Positions 35,184 through 44,960 are shown, counted from the first letter of the stretch. The stretch is 64,000 bases of DNA from Sneathia sanguinegens (GCF_042033325.1 NZ_CP160095.1); one strand, 5' to 3'. The notes: generated by a model from the letters alone, not told the origin. A program made the numbers and translations.

Positions 35184-36584
35184 TTATACATAACTCAATA
35201 TTTTTTTTAATCTTTTTTTATTTGGGAACATTTCAAATAACTCTTTTTCAAATTTTGCTCTTCTTTCATTCCCATCTTTAAATTTATTTATATAATCCAC
35301 AACATTTGCTATATTTTCATAATCACTAATTGAACTTGAATTTTTTACTAATTGTATAATTTCATTACATATTTTTGAATATATTATATCTCCATAATTT
35401 TCTATCATATATTTTGCTATATAATCAAAGGCGAATATATTATTTAACACTTGTTTTAAAATTTTTTCATACATTTTTTCATGAAATAATATTCTTATAT
35501 ATTCTCCCATTTTTAGATGATTATCTAGTATATTTTTTTTAAAATTTTCCAATTTATCCTTAGATAATTTTTCACAAATTATTGAATAATCTTCGTATAA
35601 TATTTCACGATTATTTTCAAATTTTAACAATACATATTTATAAAATTTATCAAAATATTTATCAACATTTCTTGTTATCTTTAATATATATTCTATAAAA
35701 TACGAACTATCTTCGCATATTTTTAAAGCCTTCTCACAATATTCTATAACTTTAGAATAATTTTCTTTTCTTTCTTCCATTTCTATTAGATACTTATAAC
35801 TTATTTCTTTATCACTGAATTTTTCAGCTAATTTCAATAAATCATCATCGTAGTGGAATTTACTATATAGATCAAAAAGTAATTCAAGAAACATATCTTC
35901 ATTTTTATTAACATTTTCTAACAATATCACCTTAATTTCTTCTCTACAATTAATAAAGGTTTTTTCTAAATGTAGATAAAATAAAAGAACCATTGGATTT
36001 TTAATGTATATTTTTTTTATTTTATTATATAGCTTATATAATATCTTTACTTGTAAATTATATTTTCTATCTTCTAAACTTAATCTAAGTAATTTCATTA
36101 TATTACTTGTTACCATAATCAAATCGTTTATTTTATATTTATCTACATGAAATGCGAATTCTACAAATGAAAATATTAAAATATTTTCTGCTAAGCTATT
36201 AAAATCATTATAAATATTTTCTTTAACATCATCTAAAAATTCCATAAACTTAGCTATCGATTCTTCAACATTCCATATTTTCAATATGTTTTCTATTATC
36301 CATTTGCTTTCTTCAAGATCATATTTACTTATCTTTTTATCACCACTTGTATTATATTCATATATACTTGCAACCATATGTTTGCAATTTTTACCACCAA
36401 GTGCATAAGGACAATTACAGCTACTTTTTCTATTATATTTGTCTATTATAACAGTATATTCTTTTGTACCTCTAACTTTAAATTCTATTATTTCATCTTT
36501 TTCTTTAAGTAATTCAACCTTTTTCAAAAAATAGTATCTATAACCTCTATCCAAAATCTTTTTTTCAAATCTATCTTTCCACAT
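35184..36584 (-). CDS. SWIM zinc-finger protein of unknown function
   Basis: This 466-residue protein has an N-terminal SWIM domain: C56-N-C58 ... C67-K-H69 in SSCNCPYALGGKNCKHM. The remaining 400 residues are mostly helical with repeats suggestive of TPR-like packing (YLIEMEERKENYSKVIEYCEKALKI). SWIM domains bind DNA or proteins; members of similar layout are found near SNF2 helicases in other bacteria, but none is present here. Function unknown. Confidence 0.75.
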   Translation of the reverse strand: MWKDRFEKKILDRGYRYYFLKKVELLKEKDEIIEFKVRGTKEYTVIIDKYNRKSSCNCPYALGGKNCKHMVASIYEYNTSGDKKISKYDLEESKWIIENILKIWNVEESIAKFMEFLDDVKENIYNDFNSLAENILIFSFVEFAFHVDKYKINDLIMVTSNIMKLLRLSLEDRKYNLQVKILYKLYNKIKKIYIKNPMVLLFYLHLEKTFINCREEIKVILLENVNKNEDMFLELLFDLYSKFHYDDDLLKLAEKFSDKEISYKYLIEMEERKENYSKVIEYCEKALKICEDSSYFIEYILKITRNVDKYFDKFYKYVLLKFENNREILYEDYSIICEKLSKDKLENFKKNILDNHLKMGEYIRILFHEKMYEKILKQVLNNIFAFDYIAKYMIENYGDIIYSKICNEIIQLVKNSSSISDYENIANVVDYINKFKDGNERRAKFEKELFEMFPNKKRLKKILSYV

Positions 36585-36597
36585 TTTTTTACCTTTT

Positions 36598-36780
36598 CTA
36601 CATTAATTTTACAGTTGTTTTGTAACCAGCATCTGCGAAAATATGTCCTCTTCTAGCATAATATATATTTCTTAATAGATAATCCTCAATTGAAGTCCCT
36701 AAAAATATTTTTATTATAATCACCATTCCATACATTAAATAATTATTTTGAATAAAAGAATACATATTTCTATACCAAGT
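36598..36780 (-). pseudogene. remnant of a YARHG-domain protein
   Basis: A 60-codon frame without start contains YLLRNIYYARRGHIFADAGY, resembling the YARHG domain (LRN.IYARHG..F) of bacterial surface proteins. The adjoining upstream sequence (about 36740-36860), in another frame, codes for a short hydrophobic stretch (AVGFSYTTAYWGLIIPLI) and may belong to the same decayed gene. No ribosome binding site or complete gene remains. Confidence 0.4.
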
Positions 36781-36893
36781 CTAATTAATGGAATAATTAA
36801 CCCCCAATATGCTGTTGTATAACTAAATCCTACAGCAGAATTTTTTAAGCCCATTTGTATTCATTATATACCTTTTTTTTTACAATTAAAAGT

Positions 36894-36936
36894 AAAAGGC
36901 TATAAGCTCTATAAAATAGAGTCTTGTAGCCTTAAT
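36894..36936 (-). terminator. hairpin in the decayed region
   Basis: AAGGCTA (36896-36902) pairs with TAGCCTT (36927-36933), with an inner stem CTCTAT/ATAGAG. A T-rich sequence follows on the minus strand. It would end transcription from the pseudogene at 37021-37578. Sequence between 36937 and 37020 shows nothing recognisable. Confidence 0.6.
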
Positions 36937-37020
36937 TATTAAAAATACTATTTTTTATTAGTATAAGTCATTATTTTTCAAATTTGGTTTCGCATTCCTT
37001 TAAAAATCTTTTTAATTTTT

Positions 37021-37578
37021 TTATTTTTTTAAATTTGATTTTTTCAAAACATAAACTTGTTTTTCACCAAGATTTGTCCAAATATAAATCAATTTTTTAT
37101 TGCTAAAATAAAACGCTTATCCAAAATTACTATATAACTTACAATTATTTTTTTTCAATTTTTGCAAATATATAGTATTATCCTTAGCAAAAATACTTTC
37201 ACCTATTTTCCCATAATCAAGTAACTAATAATTTCCTTTTTTATCTTTTCTTATTTCCAAATTTGGATATGGTAAATCAGAATACACATCATAATATCCT
37301 ACAAATTTATTATAATTAAAATTAACACTATTTTTTTTATCCATTTTAATTCTAACTATCATAGCTTTAGATTTTTTATAATCTGAAATTTTTTTAAAAT
37401 TATACAATGCTTCATCTAAAAATTTTTCCTGACAATCTTCATAATTATCATAATACTTTTGTTTAATACTAAAATATTCATCATATTTCTTATATAATTC
37501 ATAATAAATAATAGCTGTTTTATAAATATATTTAGCATACATTATTTGGGAATAGCATTCACATGCTTTCAACAACAA
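37021..37578 (-). pseudogene. unidentified gene with two in-frame stops
   Basis: A frame of 117 codons (from 37578) reaches TAG at 37227-37225 and continues in the same frame. The continuation LLDYGKIGESIFAKDNTIYL meets a TAA after about 36 codons and then reads AFYFSNKKLIYIWTNLGEKQ to a final TAA at 37023-37021. The continuity of sensible protein sequence across both stops argues for a single gene with two nonsense mutations. The 5' end begins at TTG without a ribosome binding site, so it is probably truncated as well. No family recognised. Confidence 0.6.
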
Positions 37579-37585
37579 ATTTCTT

Positions 37586-38293
37586 TCATATTTCTATTTT
37601 ATAGCCTAATTTTTTTGCATCTTCCAAAAACATTTGAACTGTTTCTAATGAAATCTTATCTAAATCTTTTCCAAATTTTACATATTTTTCAATCAAAGGT
37701 TTAGTTACTGTTATTATATCGACTCCTATTTCATCAGCTTGCACTATATTATATGCTTCCCTAGGACTAGCCCATAAAAGTTTTACATTTTCCTTAGAAT
37801 GGCATAATTCAACTGCTTTTTTCATATATACTGTTGCATCTCTACCAGAATCAGATATTCTTCCTGCAAATACTGATATTATATTAGAACTTCCTTTTTT
37901 TAACCATGAAAGAGCATCTTCAACTTGTTTTACGGTTAATATAGCTGTAATATTCAATTTTATATCTTTATTACTCAAATATCTCACTACTTCTTCTGTA
38001 TATACACCTTTAGAATTAGTAATAGGTATTTTTACATAAACATTTTCGCCCCAAGAAGATATAATTTCTGCTTCTTTTTTCATTTCTTCAAAATCATCAG
38101 AAAATACTTCAAATGATATTGGTAAATCTTTAATAGTTCCCAATACCTTTTTTGCAAATTCATTATAATTAGTAATCCCTGCTTTTTTCATCAAACTAGG
38201 ATTAGTCGTAAAACCTTTAATAAAGGGAAAGTTTTTATATAATTCTAGCATATCTTCTAAAACTGCTCCATCAGCATAAATATTAATACTCAT
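37586..38293 (-). CDS. transaldolase / fructose-6-phosphate aldolase family protein
   Basis: This 235-residue TIM-barrel protein shows GFTTNPSLMKKAGI and the Schiff-base lysine region VYVKIPITNSKG (K88), typical of the short transaldolase/FSA/MipB group. These enzymes transfer or cleave three-carbon units of sugar phosphates. It is the last gene of the PTS operon, two bases after the EIIC stop, so it probably acts on phosphorylated pentose or hexose derived from the imported sugar. Confidence 0.85.
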   Translation of the reverse strand: MSINIYADGAVLEDMLELYKNFPFIKGFTTNPSLMKKAGITNYNEFAKKVLGTIKDLPISFEVFSDDFEEMKKEAEIISSWGENVYVKIPITNSKGVYTEEVVRYLSNKDIKLNITAILTVKQVEDALSWLKKGSSNIISVFAGRISDSGRDATVYMKKAVELCHSKENVKLLWASPREAYNIVQADEIGVDIITVTKPLIEKYVKFGKDLDKISLETVQMFLEDAKKLGYKIEI

Positions 38294-38294
38294 T

Positions 38295-39662
38295 CTACTT
38301 ACCTTCTTCTTCGTTATTAATTACATTTGTTTTTGTTTGTATAAAATTAGGAATAATTAATACTAATAACACTATCAAACAAATTATATATATACCTATT
38401 TCTCCATATGTTCCTATTTTACCAAGTATAATACCTAAAATACCAAAATCTGCATCACCAAAAGTAGTATTTGCAAATCCTAATTTCCCTAATACAGGTA
38501 GTAATAAGGCTGGTAAAAAAGTAATTAATAAACCATTAAAGAATGAACCTATAATAGCTCCCTTTTTACCACCTGTTGCATTCCCATATATTCCTGCAGT
38601 TGCACCACAGAAGAAATGAGGAACTAAACCTGGTATTATTAATATTGCACCTGAAAATCCTAATATTAGCATACCTACTATTCCACCAATGAAACTAAAT
38701 ATAAATCCTATAATTACTGAAGTTTGTGCATAAGTGAAAAATACTGCACAATCTACTGCTGGTATAGCATTAGGTATTACTTTTCTAGCAATTCCTTGGA
38801 AAGCTGGTATTAAATCTGATAATATCATTCTAACACCTGAATATACAACTGTTACTCCAACAGCAAATTTAAATGATGTCATTACTAAAAATACTAAGGC
38901 TGATTGCCCATCTGATAAAGTTTGAACAAAATCGAAACCTGCTACCAAACCACATAATAGATAAAAGAATAACATTGTTATAGCTGTAGAAATTGTTGTA
39001 TTTCTCAAAAAACCAAATTGTTCAGGTATCTTTATTTTTTCAGCACTATCTTCTGGATTTCCAACTTTACTTCCTATCCATGCAGACAAATAGTAACCTA
39101 TACTTCCAAAATGTCCCATAGCTATATCATCATAATCTGTCACCTTCAAAGTATACTTTTGTCCTATAGCTGGAGAAATAGCTGACCATGCTCCTAAAAA
39201 GAATCCTCCTAAAACAATAAGTGCATAATTTTTAAAACCTAAAGCACCTAATACAGCTGATAATAAACAAGCCATAAAGAAACTATGATGTCCTGTTAAG
39301 AAAACATATTTATATTTTGTAAATCTTGCTATAAGGACATTTATGATCAAACCTACTACTAATATAGACATTGTTTCTATACCTAATAATTTTTGTGCTG
39401 TAGCAACTACTGCTTCATTATTTGGTATAACTCCCGTAATTTTAAATCCATGTTCTATTAATTGTCCTAAAGGTTCCAAACTTGAAACAATAGCACTTGC
39501 ACCTATCCCTAACATTATATACCCTAATATAGGTCCCAATGTTCCAACTAATACTTTATGCCATTTTGCTTTTAATGATATTAAACCAATGCAAGATACA
39601 ATACCTAGTAATAATGCAGGTTCTTTTAAAACATCTCTTAAAAAACTTAACACATGATCCAT
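38295..39662 (-). CDS. ulaA: PTS EIIC component, ascorbate (UlaA/SgaT) family
   Basis: This 455-residue membrane protein has about eleven helices and the UlaA-type sequences FLTGHHSFFMACLLSA, YDDIAMGHFGSIGYYLSAWIG and PNAIPAVDCAVFFTYAQTSVIIGF. The family takes up L-ascorbate or related acids with phosphorylation. The operon lacks the lactonase and decarboxylase genes of the E. coli ula system, so the true substrate is open. The AGGAGG binding site precedes the ATG. Confidence 0.88.
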   Translation of the reverse strand: MDHVLSFLRDVLKEPALLLGIVSCIGLISLKAKWHKVLVGTLGPILGYIMLGIGASAIVSSLEPLGQLIEHGFKITGVIPNNEAVVATAQKLLGIETMSILVVGLIINVLIARFTKYKYVFLTGHHSFFMACLLSAVLGALGFKNYALIVLGGFFLGAWSAISPAIGQKYTLKVTDYDDIAMGHFGSIGYYLSAWIGSKVGNPEDSAEKIKIPEQFGFLRNTTISTAITMLFFYLLCGLVAGFDFVQTLSDGQSALVFLVMTSFKFAVGVTVVYSGVRMILSDLIPAFQGIARKVIPNAIPAVDCAVFFTYAQTSVIIGFIFSFIGGIVGMLILGFSGAILIIPGLVPHFFCGATAGIYGNATGGKKGAIIGSFFNGLLITFLPALLLPVLGKLGFANTTFGDADFGILGIILGKIGTYGEIGIYIICLIVLLVLIIPNFIQTKTNVINNEEEGK

Positions 39663-39674
39663 TTTCTACTCCTC

Positions 39675-39956
39675 CTATTTATTAATTAAACTTCTTATTT
39701 TTTCTAATACATCTTCTTTTATTTTTTTCTTATTAACATAACTTCTGATAACTACTTTTTCAACATCATTAGGTAGTTGACTTATTAATTCTTCTACTGA
39801 AACATATAGATCAGCTCCTTTAGATAAGGCTGAATTAAAATCAGCTGATTCAACTGTACACCCTGAAATATTTTCTTCTTCTAATATTTCTTCTATTTTC
39901 ATTCTGCACATTAATGAACTACCTATACCGTTTCCACATATTGTTACAATTTTCAT
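39675..39956 (-). CDS. ulaB: PTS EIIB component, ascorbate/lactose-like
   Basis: This 93-residue protein has the phosphorylatable cysteine in MKIVTICGNGIGSSLMC (C7), the P-loop-like arrangement of EIIB proteins of this family. It passes phosphate from EIIA to the sugar bound by EIIC. Its start overlaps the EIIA stop (ATGA). Confidence 0.9.
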   Translation of the reverse strand: MKIVTICGNGIGSSLMCRMKIEEILEEENISGCTVESADFNSALSKGADLYVSVEELISQLPNDVEKVVIRSYVNKKKIKEDVLEKIRSLINK

Positions 39957-40384
39957 TTAACATCAACTCCTTTTAATATTTCTAATAATTCTTCTTTTGT
40001 CTTTGCTTCAATTAATTTTTTCTTTAATTCTTCATTTTGAAAAATGAACATTAAGCCTTTCAATATATCTATATGTGTATTTGCATCTTTAGCTGCCACT
40101 AAGAATATTAAGTAAACTTTTTCAGTTCCAAAATTAACTGCTTCATTAAGCTTCAAAAATGCTATACTTGTATTTTTCACACCATCTTCAGGTCTTGCAT
40201 GTGGCATTGCAATATAATCATCTAAGACCATATAAAAACCCATTTTTTTCGTATTTTCTATTATTTTTTCAACATAAATATCAGCTATATCTCCATTATT
40301 TATTAAAGGTTGTGCAGCTTCTTTTATAGCAGCTTCCCAATTGAAAACTCTTTGTATACACCTAACATTTTTTTCATTAAACAT
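39953..40384 (-). CDS. ulaC: PTS EIIA component, ascorbate/mannitol-fructose type
   Basis: This 143-residue EIIA type-2 domain carries the phosphorylation site H62 in YIAMPHARPEDGV. It receives phosphate from HPr. It follows the PRD regulator by one base, so regulator and transporter are made together. Confidence 0.9.
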   Translation of the reverse strand: MFNEKNVRCIQRVFNWEAAIKEAAQPLINNGDIADIYVEKIIENTKKMGFYMVLDDYIAMPHARPEDGVKNTSIAFLKLNEAVNFGTEKVYLIFLVAAKDANTHIDILKGLMFIFQNEELKKKLIEAKTKEELLEILKGVDVK

Positions 40385-40385
40385 A

Positions 40386-42287
40386 TTAGCTTAACTCCTT
40401 TCTTAAATAATCCATTATTTCTTCTTCACTATCCTTATTTTTTAATTCAGTTATAAAGCTATCTTTCATTAAAAGATTATAGAATTCTTTTAAAAATTTT
40501 AGATGTTGCTTGTTATTCTCACTACTATAGCTCAATAAAACATTAACTTTTTTTCCATTACACTCTAAAGTTTTCTTCAAAATTAAAATTGCTACATCTG
40601 TTTTAATAGCTTCAGTTTCTAAATTGGTATGTGGTATAGCTACTCCATCTTCTATTACTATATATGTTCCAAATTTTCTATAATTTTCAACCATAAATTC
40701 TACATATTTTGCTGTACATGCCTTATTTTTTATTAAAATTCTTCCTACTTCTCTTATAGCTTCTTCTAAATCTTTAACCTCATCTATTATTTTTATCTTA
40801 TGACTTTCTAATAGGTTCATTAAATCACTACTTTTATCATTTGTATAAAAATAATTAGAATATTTATTCAATAAATGATCTTTTAAGTCCTTTTTCCCTA
40901 CATCAAATTTATCCACCATGTCTTGCAAAAATTCTTCTAAACCTAATTTGTTATTTTTTCTTTTTATTCCTAAATTTATTAATTTTTCACAATCTTCTTC
41001 TTTTAATAAAGGATTTATTTTTATTGAATTTATATGTAAATCTGTTGTAGTCAGGATATAGTCTACATTTTTATTTTTCAAAATATTTTCATTTATCATA
41101 TACATTGGAAGAACATCAATTATATCTATTTCAAAATTTTCTTTTAGATTATATTCTAATATCTTTGAACTACCATAACCCAGACCGCAAACTAAAATAA
41201 CTCTTTTTCTAACTTTTTTTTGCATTCTATTTATACTACCTTCAAAATGAAAAGCTAATAGTGATAATTCTATCTCTGTAAATTTTATATTATATATTTT
41301 TTCTATTTCTTTTATTTCATCTTTTAAAATTTGAAATATCAAACTATTTTTATCGATAAAATCAGCATAATTTATTTCATTTAATTTCATATTTTTTTTC
41401 AATCTATAAATAGCTATTTTCAAATGTGGATATAGGAAATCATATAATATCTCATCTCTTGTTAAATCTATACCAATTTTATTACTAACAGAATATATTA
41501 ATTTACCTAATAAAAACTCTTGATTTATCCAAACATCAATGTCCTGTATTAGAGATAAACCTATTAATACATCAGTTATTGCATTTATTCCAAATTGTTT
41601 ATTGAAGTATTTCTTATATATTCTTTCTATAATTTCATATTCTTCATATGAAACAAAAGAAGTTGTAGCATCCTTTTTTTCAAATTTTTTATAACAATAA
41701 ATATATGAAATAAGATTAAAATATACAACATCAGTCAAATTCAATTTAATCTCTTTTGAAATTTCAGTAATGAATTGTTTTATTTTATATATCAAAGATA
41801 TATCTATAATTTTCAAAACATATTTTTTTATATTCTTATTTAATAAAATATCTTTTAACATATTTGTTCTATCTATTAAAACTAAATTCTGAAATTTCCC
41901 ATTAATAAATTCAAAATCATTTTCTTTTATTATTGATTTTATTGTATTTCTTGAAATAAGTAATTCTTCTGCTAATTTTGTAATATTTAAACCTTGTACT
42001 GAAAAAATAGCATAGAGCTTCACAATATCTTTTAAATCTTTTTTAGAAAATTCATCATCACTAACATACTTTTCTAAAATTAATTTTATATCTTCTTTTT
42101 TATATATTATTTTATCATCTTTAAGATGTATCTTTTCCATTCCTTCTTTCATCAATAGATAATTGATGCTTTTTAAATAATATTGAAAAGTTCTCTTACT
42201 TATGCTTGTTTTTTTTAAGATATATTTTAAATCTTTTTCATTAAACATCAGCAAATTTAATATATCTTTTTCTTTGGTTCTTAACAT
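40386..42287 (-). CDS. PRD-containing PTS-regulated transcriptional activator (BglG/MtlR type)
   Basis: This 633-residue protein has two N-terminal helix-turn-helix regions (about residues 1-60 and 85-130, ITKLAELLISRNTIKSII), two PRD domains in the middle, an EIIB-like domain (RVILVCGLGYGSSKILEYN) and a C-terminal EIIA-like domain (YIVIEDGVAIPHTNLE, with His). This is the MtlR/LicR plan, in which phosphorylation by HPr and EII reports sugar supply. The ATG at 42287 follows AGGTGAT at a good distance; earlier start codons overlap that sequence. It heads the PTS operon. Confidence 0.88.
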   Translation of the reverse strand: MLRTKEKDILNLLMFNEKDLKYILKKTSISKRTFQYYLKSINYLLMKEGMEKIHLKDDKIIYKKEDIKLILEKYVSDDEFSKKDLKDIVKLYAIFSVQGLNITKLAEELLISRNTIKSIIKENDFEFINGKFQNLVLIDRTNMLKDILLNKNIKKYVLKIIDISLIYKIKQFITEISKEIKLNLTDVVYFNLISYIYCYKKFEKKDATTSFVSYEEYEIIERIYKKYFNKQFGINAITDVLIGLSLIQDIDVWINQEFLLGKLIYSVSNKIGIDLTRDEILYDFLYPHLKIAIYRLKKNMKLNEINYADFIDKNSLIFQILKDEIKEIEKIYNIKFTEIELSLLAFHFEGSINRMQKKVRKRVILVCGLGYGSSKILEYNLKENFEIDIIDVLPMYMINENILKNKNVDYILTTTDLHINSIKINPLLKEEDCEKLINLGIKRKNNKLGLEEFLQDMVDKFDVGKKDLKDHLLNKYSNYFYTNDKSSDLMNLLESHKIKIIDEVKDLEEAIREVGRILIKNKACTAKYVEFMVENYRKFGTYIVIEDGVAIPHTNLETEAIKTDVAILILKKTLECNGKKVNVLLSYSSENNKQHLKFLKEFYNLLMKDSFITELKNKDSEEEIMDYLRKELS

Positions 42288-42364
42288 GTTCATCACCTAT
42301 AGTAAGTATACCTAATAATAATTTAAAGTAAATTTTCAATATATTGCACTTATTAATGTAATAA

Positions 42365-42397
42365 AAAGGTACTTTGCATTATTTACAAAGTACCTCT
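42365..42397 (-). terminator. terminator after the TPR-like gene
   Basis: AGGTACTTTG (42367-42376) pairs perfectly with CAAAGTACCT (42386-42395), a ten-pair stem with a 9-base loop followed by five T on the minus strand. It separates the TPR-like gene from the PTS operon. Confidence 0.88.
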
Positions 42398-42473
42398 ATC
42401 TTTTACCATAATATCTTAAATTTACTTTTTTAAATCCTTGTATAATTTTATTAAATCATCTGCACCACTAACA

Positions 42474-43355
42474 TTATTTTTTTTTTGCCTCTTTTAAATA
42501 TTGTATTGCTTCATCAATATTTCCCCTATAATATGTAATCAATGCTAATGTTACATATGCATTTTTTTCATTATTTAAAAGAGCTAATTTAGAATATTTT
42601 TCTGATTCATCTAAAACTTGATTAACATTCAATATTTTTTTAGCAGCATTTACATCTGATTTGAAGTCTATTTTCTTTTTATTTAATCTTTTTATAATTT
42701 TATCTGTTACTATTTTATCTTTATTCAATATTGAAAAAGTAAGAATAATTTTCATAGTTTCTTCATCAGTTGCATTTAAACAATTTTCTTTTAAAAATTG
42801 ATAAAGATCTTTTTCAAATTCATATATTTGTGCATATTTATTTGAAATCATTAAATAATTATCTTTATCTTTACTAGCTTCTTTTAAACATAACAACATA
42901 TTTTCAAGATCACTATTATATTCACAATATTCATAATACAATATATACGCTTTAGATCTGATATAATTAAACTTTGACAATATCAAATCATTTAAAATTT
43001 CTACTAAATCTTCTTTTCTATCCAAATCTAACATCAAATATTTTGCTACTAATAAATTGAAATTATCTTTTAATTCTTCATTATTCAATTTATTAATTTT
43101 ATTCATGATTCCATTAACTTTATCATCTTTATTTTCAATCTTATATAAAGCTACTAAAGCACTTTCTGAAAAAAAAGTATTATTTCCTGCTTTATCCAAA
43201 TACTTTAAGTTTTCAATTTTTTCTTTATTTGTTTTTTTGGATGCAAGTACCTTCATTACTTGATTATATGCTTGATTATTTGTATCATATATATCTATAT
43301 TTGAAAAAGTTATTAAACTTGTTAATAACAATATTATCATAAAAATTTTTTTCAT
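42474..43355 (-). CDS. exported TPR-like protein
   Basis: This 293-residue protein has a signal peptide (MKKIFMIILLLTSLITFSN) and helical repeats ending in a recognisable TPR (AYVTLALITYYRGNIDEAIQYLKEA). It probably acts in the periplasm as a scaffold. The reading frame stops directly after a run of ten A (T10 at 42477-42486). In the -1-type alternative frame the sequence continues NNVSGADDLIKLYKDLKK to a TAA at 42424-42422, a more natural C-terminus. An indel in the run has probably changed the end of the protein, or the run makes two forms. Confidence 0.75.
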   Translation of the reverse strand: MKKIFMIILLLTSLITFSNIDIYDTNNQAYNQVMKVLASKKTNKEKIENLKYLDKAGNNTFFSESALVALYKIENKDDKVNGIMNKINKLNNEELKDNFNLLVAKYLMLDLDRKEDLVEILNDLILSKFNYIRSKAYILYYEYCEYNSDLENMLLCLKEASKDKDNYLMISNKYAQIYEFEKDLYQFLKENCLNATDEETMKIILTFSILNKDKIVTDKIIKRLNKKKIDFKSDVNAAKKILNVNQVLDESEKYSKLALLNNEKNAYVTLALITYYRGNIDEAIQYLKEAKKK

Positions 43356-43484
43356 TTTACTTCACCCTACTTTTTATTTATTTTTTTTACTCTATTTCCA
43401 TTCTTATTTTCTATAGTTTCTCAAAAAGCCATATAATTAACTTCTTTTAATGAAGGATATCTTAATTATAATTTTTGCCATACT

Positions 43485-44378
43485 TTACATCACTTTATTT
43501 ATAAGACTCTTAACTAAGTCTTTATCTTCTATCTTCGTAATTCCAAAGCTTTTTTTACCAGCATCTTTTATAGAAGCTCCAATATGATAAACTTCAGATT
43601 TATCTAATATTAGAAATCTATCGTGAAAATCTGTAGTAGTTTTAACCGATAGCTTTGGATATTGAGCATTAAATTTTGCTATATCTTTTGCTGATACGCT
43701 TCCTTTTCCTGATGTAGCAATAACAACATTAATTCCTTTATTTTTCTTACACAGAATATTTAAGGTATTGATATCCACATAGTTGTCAATTAGGATTATT
43801 TCTTTTTTAGCCTTTTTAACAAGTCCCACAATAAAGCTAAATGCATCATATATTTGCCCATCGAAAAATATATTTTGCTTAACCTCAGTATTGGCAGCTA
43901 TATAGTTGAAGACTTCCTCCAGTTTCTTATCTGTTTCCAATTGTTTTAACTCCACTCTGTCAAGACGAGCGAACATCTCTTTGTTTGAAAGGATAAATCT
44001 TCTCATTTCCACAAAACTATTCATAATTTTAATGCTAACTTCCACTGCCACGTCACTTTTAAGCACAGCAGAAAGCATAGCAATACCTTGTTCTGTAAAT
44101 ACATATGGCATATATCTTCTACCGCCATAATTATTATTTGAACTTGAGGTTCCATTTTGGAATCTCAAGTTTTCATATTCAAGTTTAGTTAATTGAAAAC
44201 AAAAATGTTCTGGAAACCTTGATGAATTTCTTTTCATCGCTTTATTTAAATTACCGGTAGAAACTTTATATAACTCTGCAAGGTCACTATCTACCATTAC
44301 TTGCTTACCTCTAAATGTATAAATCATATTCTGTATTTCTCTATTATCGACAATGACAAGATTTTTATCTTCTGACAT
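43485..44378 (-). CDS. ORF6N-domain protein with C-terminal PLD-like domain (intact copy A)
   Basis: This 297-residue protein starts with an ORF6N DNA-binding domain (NREIQNMIYTFRGKQVMVDSDLAELY to YMPYVFTEQGIAML), typical of phage and mobile-element regulators. A short coiled coil around VELKQLETDKKLEEVFNYI links it to a domain with IILIDNYVDINTLNIL and HDRFLILDKSEVYHIGASI. The latter resembles a phospholipase D-like half-domain without the canonical HxK. GGAGG precedes the ATG at 44378; the upstream in-frame ATG is part of that binding site. Two damaged copies occur at 44523-44831 and 49490-50383. Confidence 0.8.
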   Translation of the reverse strand: MSEDKNLVIVDNREIQNMIYTFRGKQVMVDSDLAELYKVSTGNLNKAMKRNSSRFPEHFCFQLTKLEYENLRFQNGTSSSNNNYGGRRYMPYVFTEQGIAMLSAVLKSDVAVEVSIKIMNSFVEMRRFILSNKEMFARLDRVELKQLETDKKLEEVFNYIAANTEVKQNIFFDGQIYDAFSFIVGLVKKAKKEIILIDNYVDINTLNILCKKNKGINVVIATSGKGSVSAKDIAKFNAQYPKLSVKTTTDFHDRFLILDKSEVYHIGASIKDAGKKSFGITKIEDKDLVKSLINKVM

Positions 44379-44403
44379 AAATACCTCCATCTTTTAAAAC
44401 TTG

Positions 44404-44535
44404 AGATTCCATATTTGGTTCTGATATGATATAAAACATCTATGCTTACAAACTTGCCCATTTTAGATATAGTTGCAGGAGATAATTCACAAGCATTCAC
44501 CAAATCTTTTTTATTCATATTTTTATCTATTTTGT
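44404..44535 (-). pseudogene. XRE-type helix-turn-helix remnant in front of ORF6N copy A
   Basis: Translated from the minus strand the segment reads DKNMNKKDLVNACELSPATISKMGKFVSIDVLYHI, split between frames. It is a fragment of the same XRE protein present at 50438-50647. Its 5' end is fused to the broken ORF6N copy B, showing that a deletion joined two modules. Confidence 0.6.
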
Positions 44536-44831
44536 AACATTCCCAGTTCTGTAAATACATATGGCATATATCTTCTACCACCATGTGTATTTTCGCTTGA
44601 GGTCACAAATTGTGGCCTCAAGTTTTCATATTCTTCTTCTGTTAATTGAAAATGAAAATGTTCTGGAAATCTATTTAAATTTCTTTTTACTGCTTGATTC
44701 AACACTTTAGTTTCAACATTATAAAGATAAGCTAAATCCCTATCTATCATCACTTGCCTACCTTTAAACATATAAATCATATTCTGTATTTCTCTATTAT
44801 CAACAATGACAAGATTCTTATCTTCTATCAT
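44523..44831 (-). pseudogene. ORF6N-domain protein, truncated copy B
   Basis: The frame encodes the first part of an ORF6N domain (EDKNLVIVDNREIQ to YMPYVFTELG) and then ends in MLQNR and stop, where the intact copy reads TEQGIAML. The C-terminal PLD-like part is missing. GGTATTT and a normal start are retained (ATG 44831). It is a partial duplicate of the gene at 43485-44378 with about 65 percent apparent identity by eye in the shared part. Confidence 0.75.
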
Positions 44832-44854
44832 AAATACCTTCATCTTTTAATTTG

Positions 44855-44960
44855 ATTCCGATACGATATAAAATATCCATGCTTACAAACTTGCCCATTT
44901 TAGATATAGTTGCAGAAGATAATTTACAAACATTCACCAAATCTTTTTTATTTATATTTT
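44855..44960 (-). pseudogene. XRE-type helix-turn-helix remnant in front of ORF6N copy B
   Basis: Minus-strand translation gives KKDLVNVCKLSSATISKMGKF and SMDILYRIGIKLK, matching the XRE remnants near 44470 and 50540. It lacks a complete N-terminus and runs directly into the leader of ORF6N copy B. Confidence 0.55.

Noticed and set aside
44324..44584. An 86-codon open frame as a separate gene
   Set aside because: It is a mosaic of ORF6N copy B out of frame, an XRE remnant and the leader of copy A out of frame; it has no ribosome binding site.
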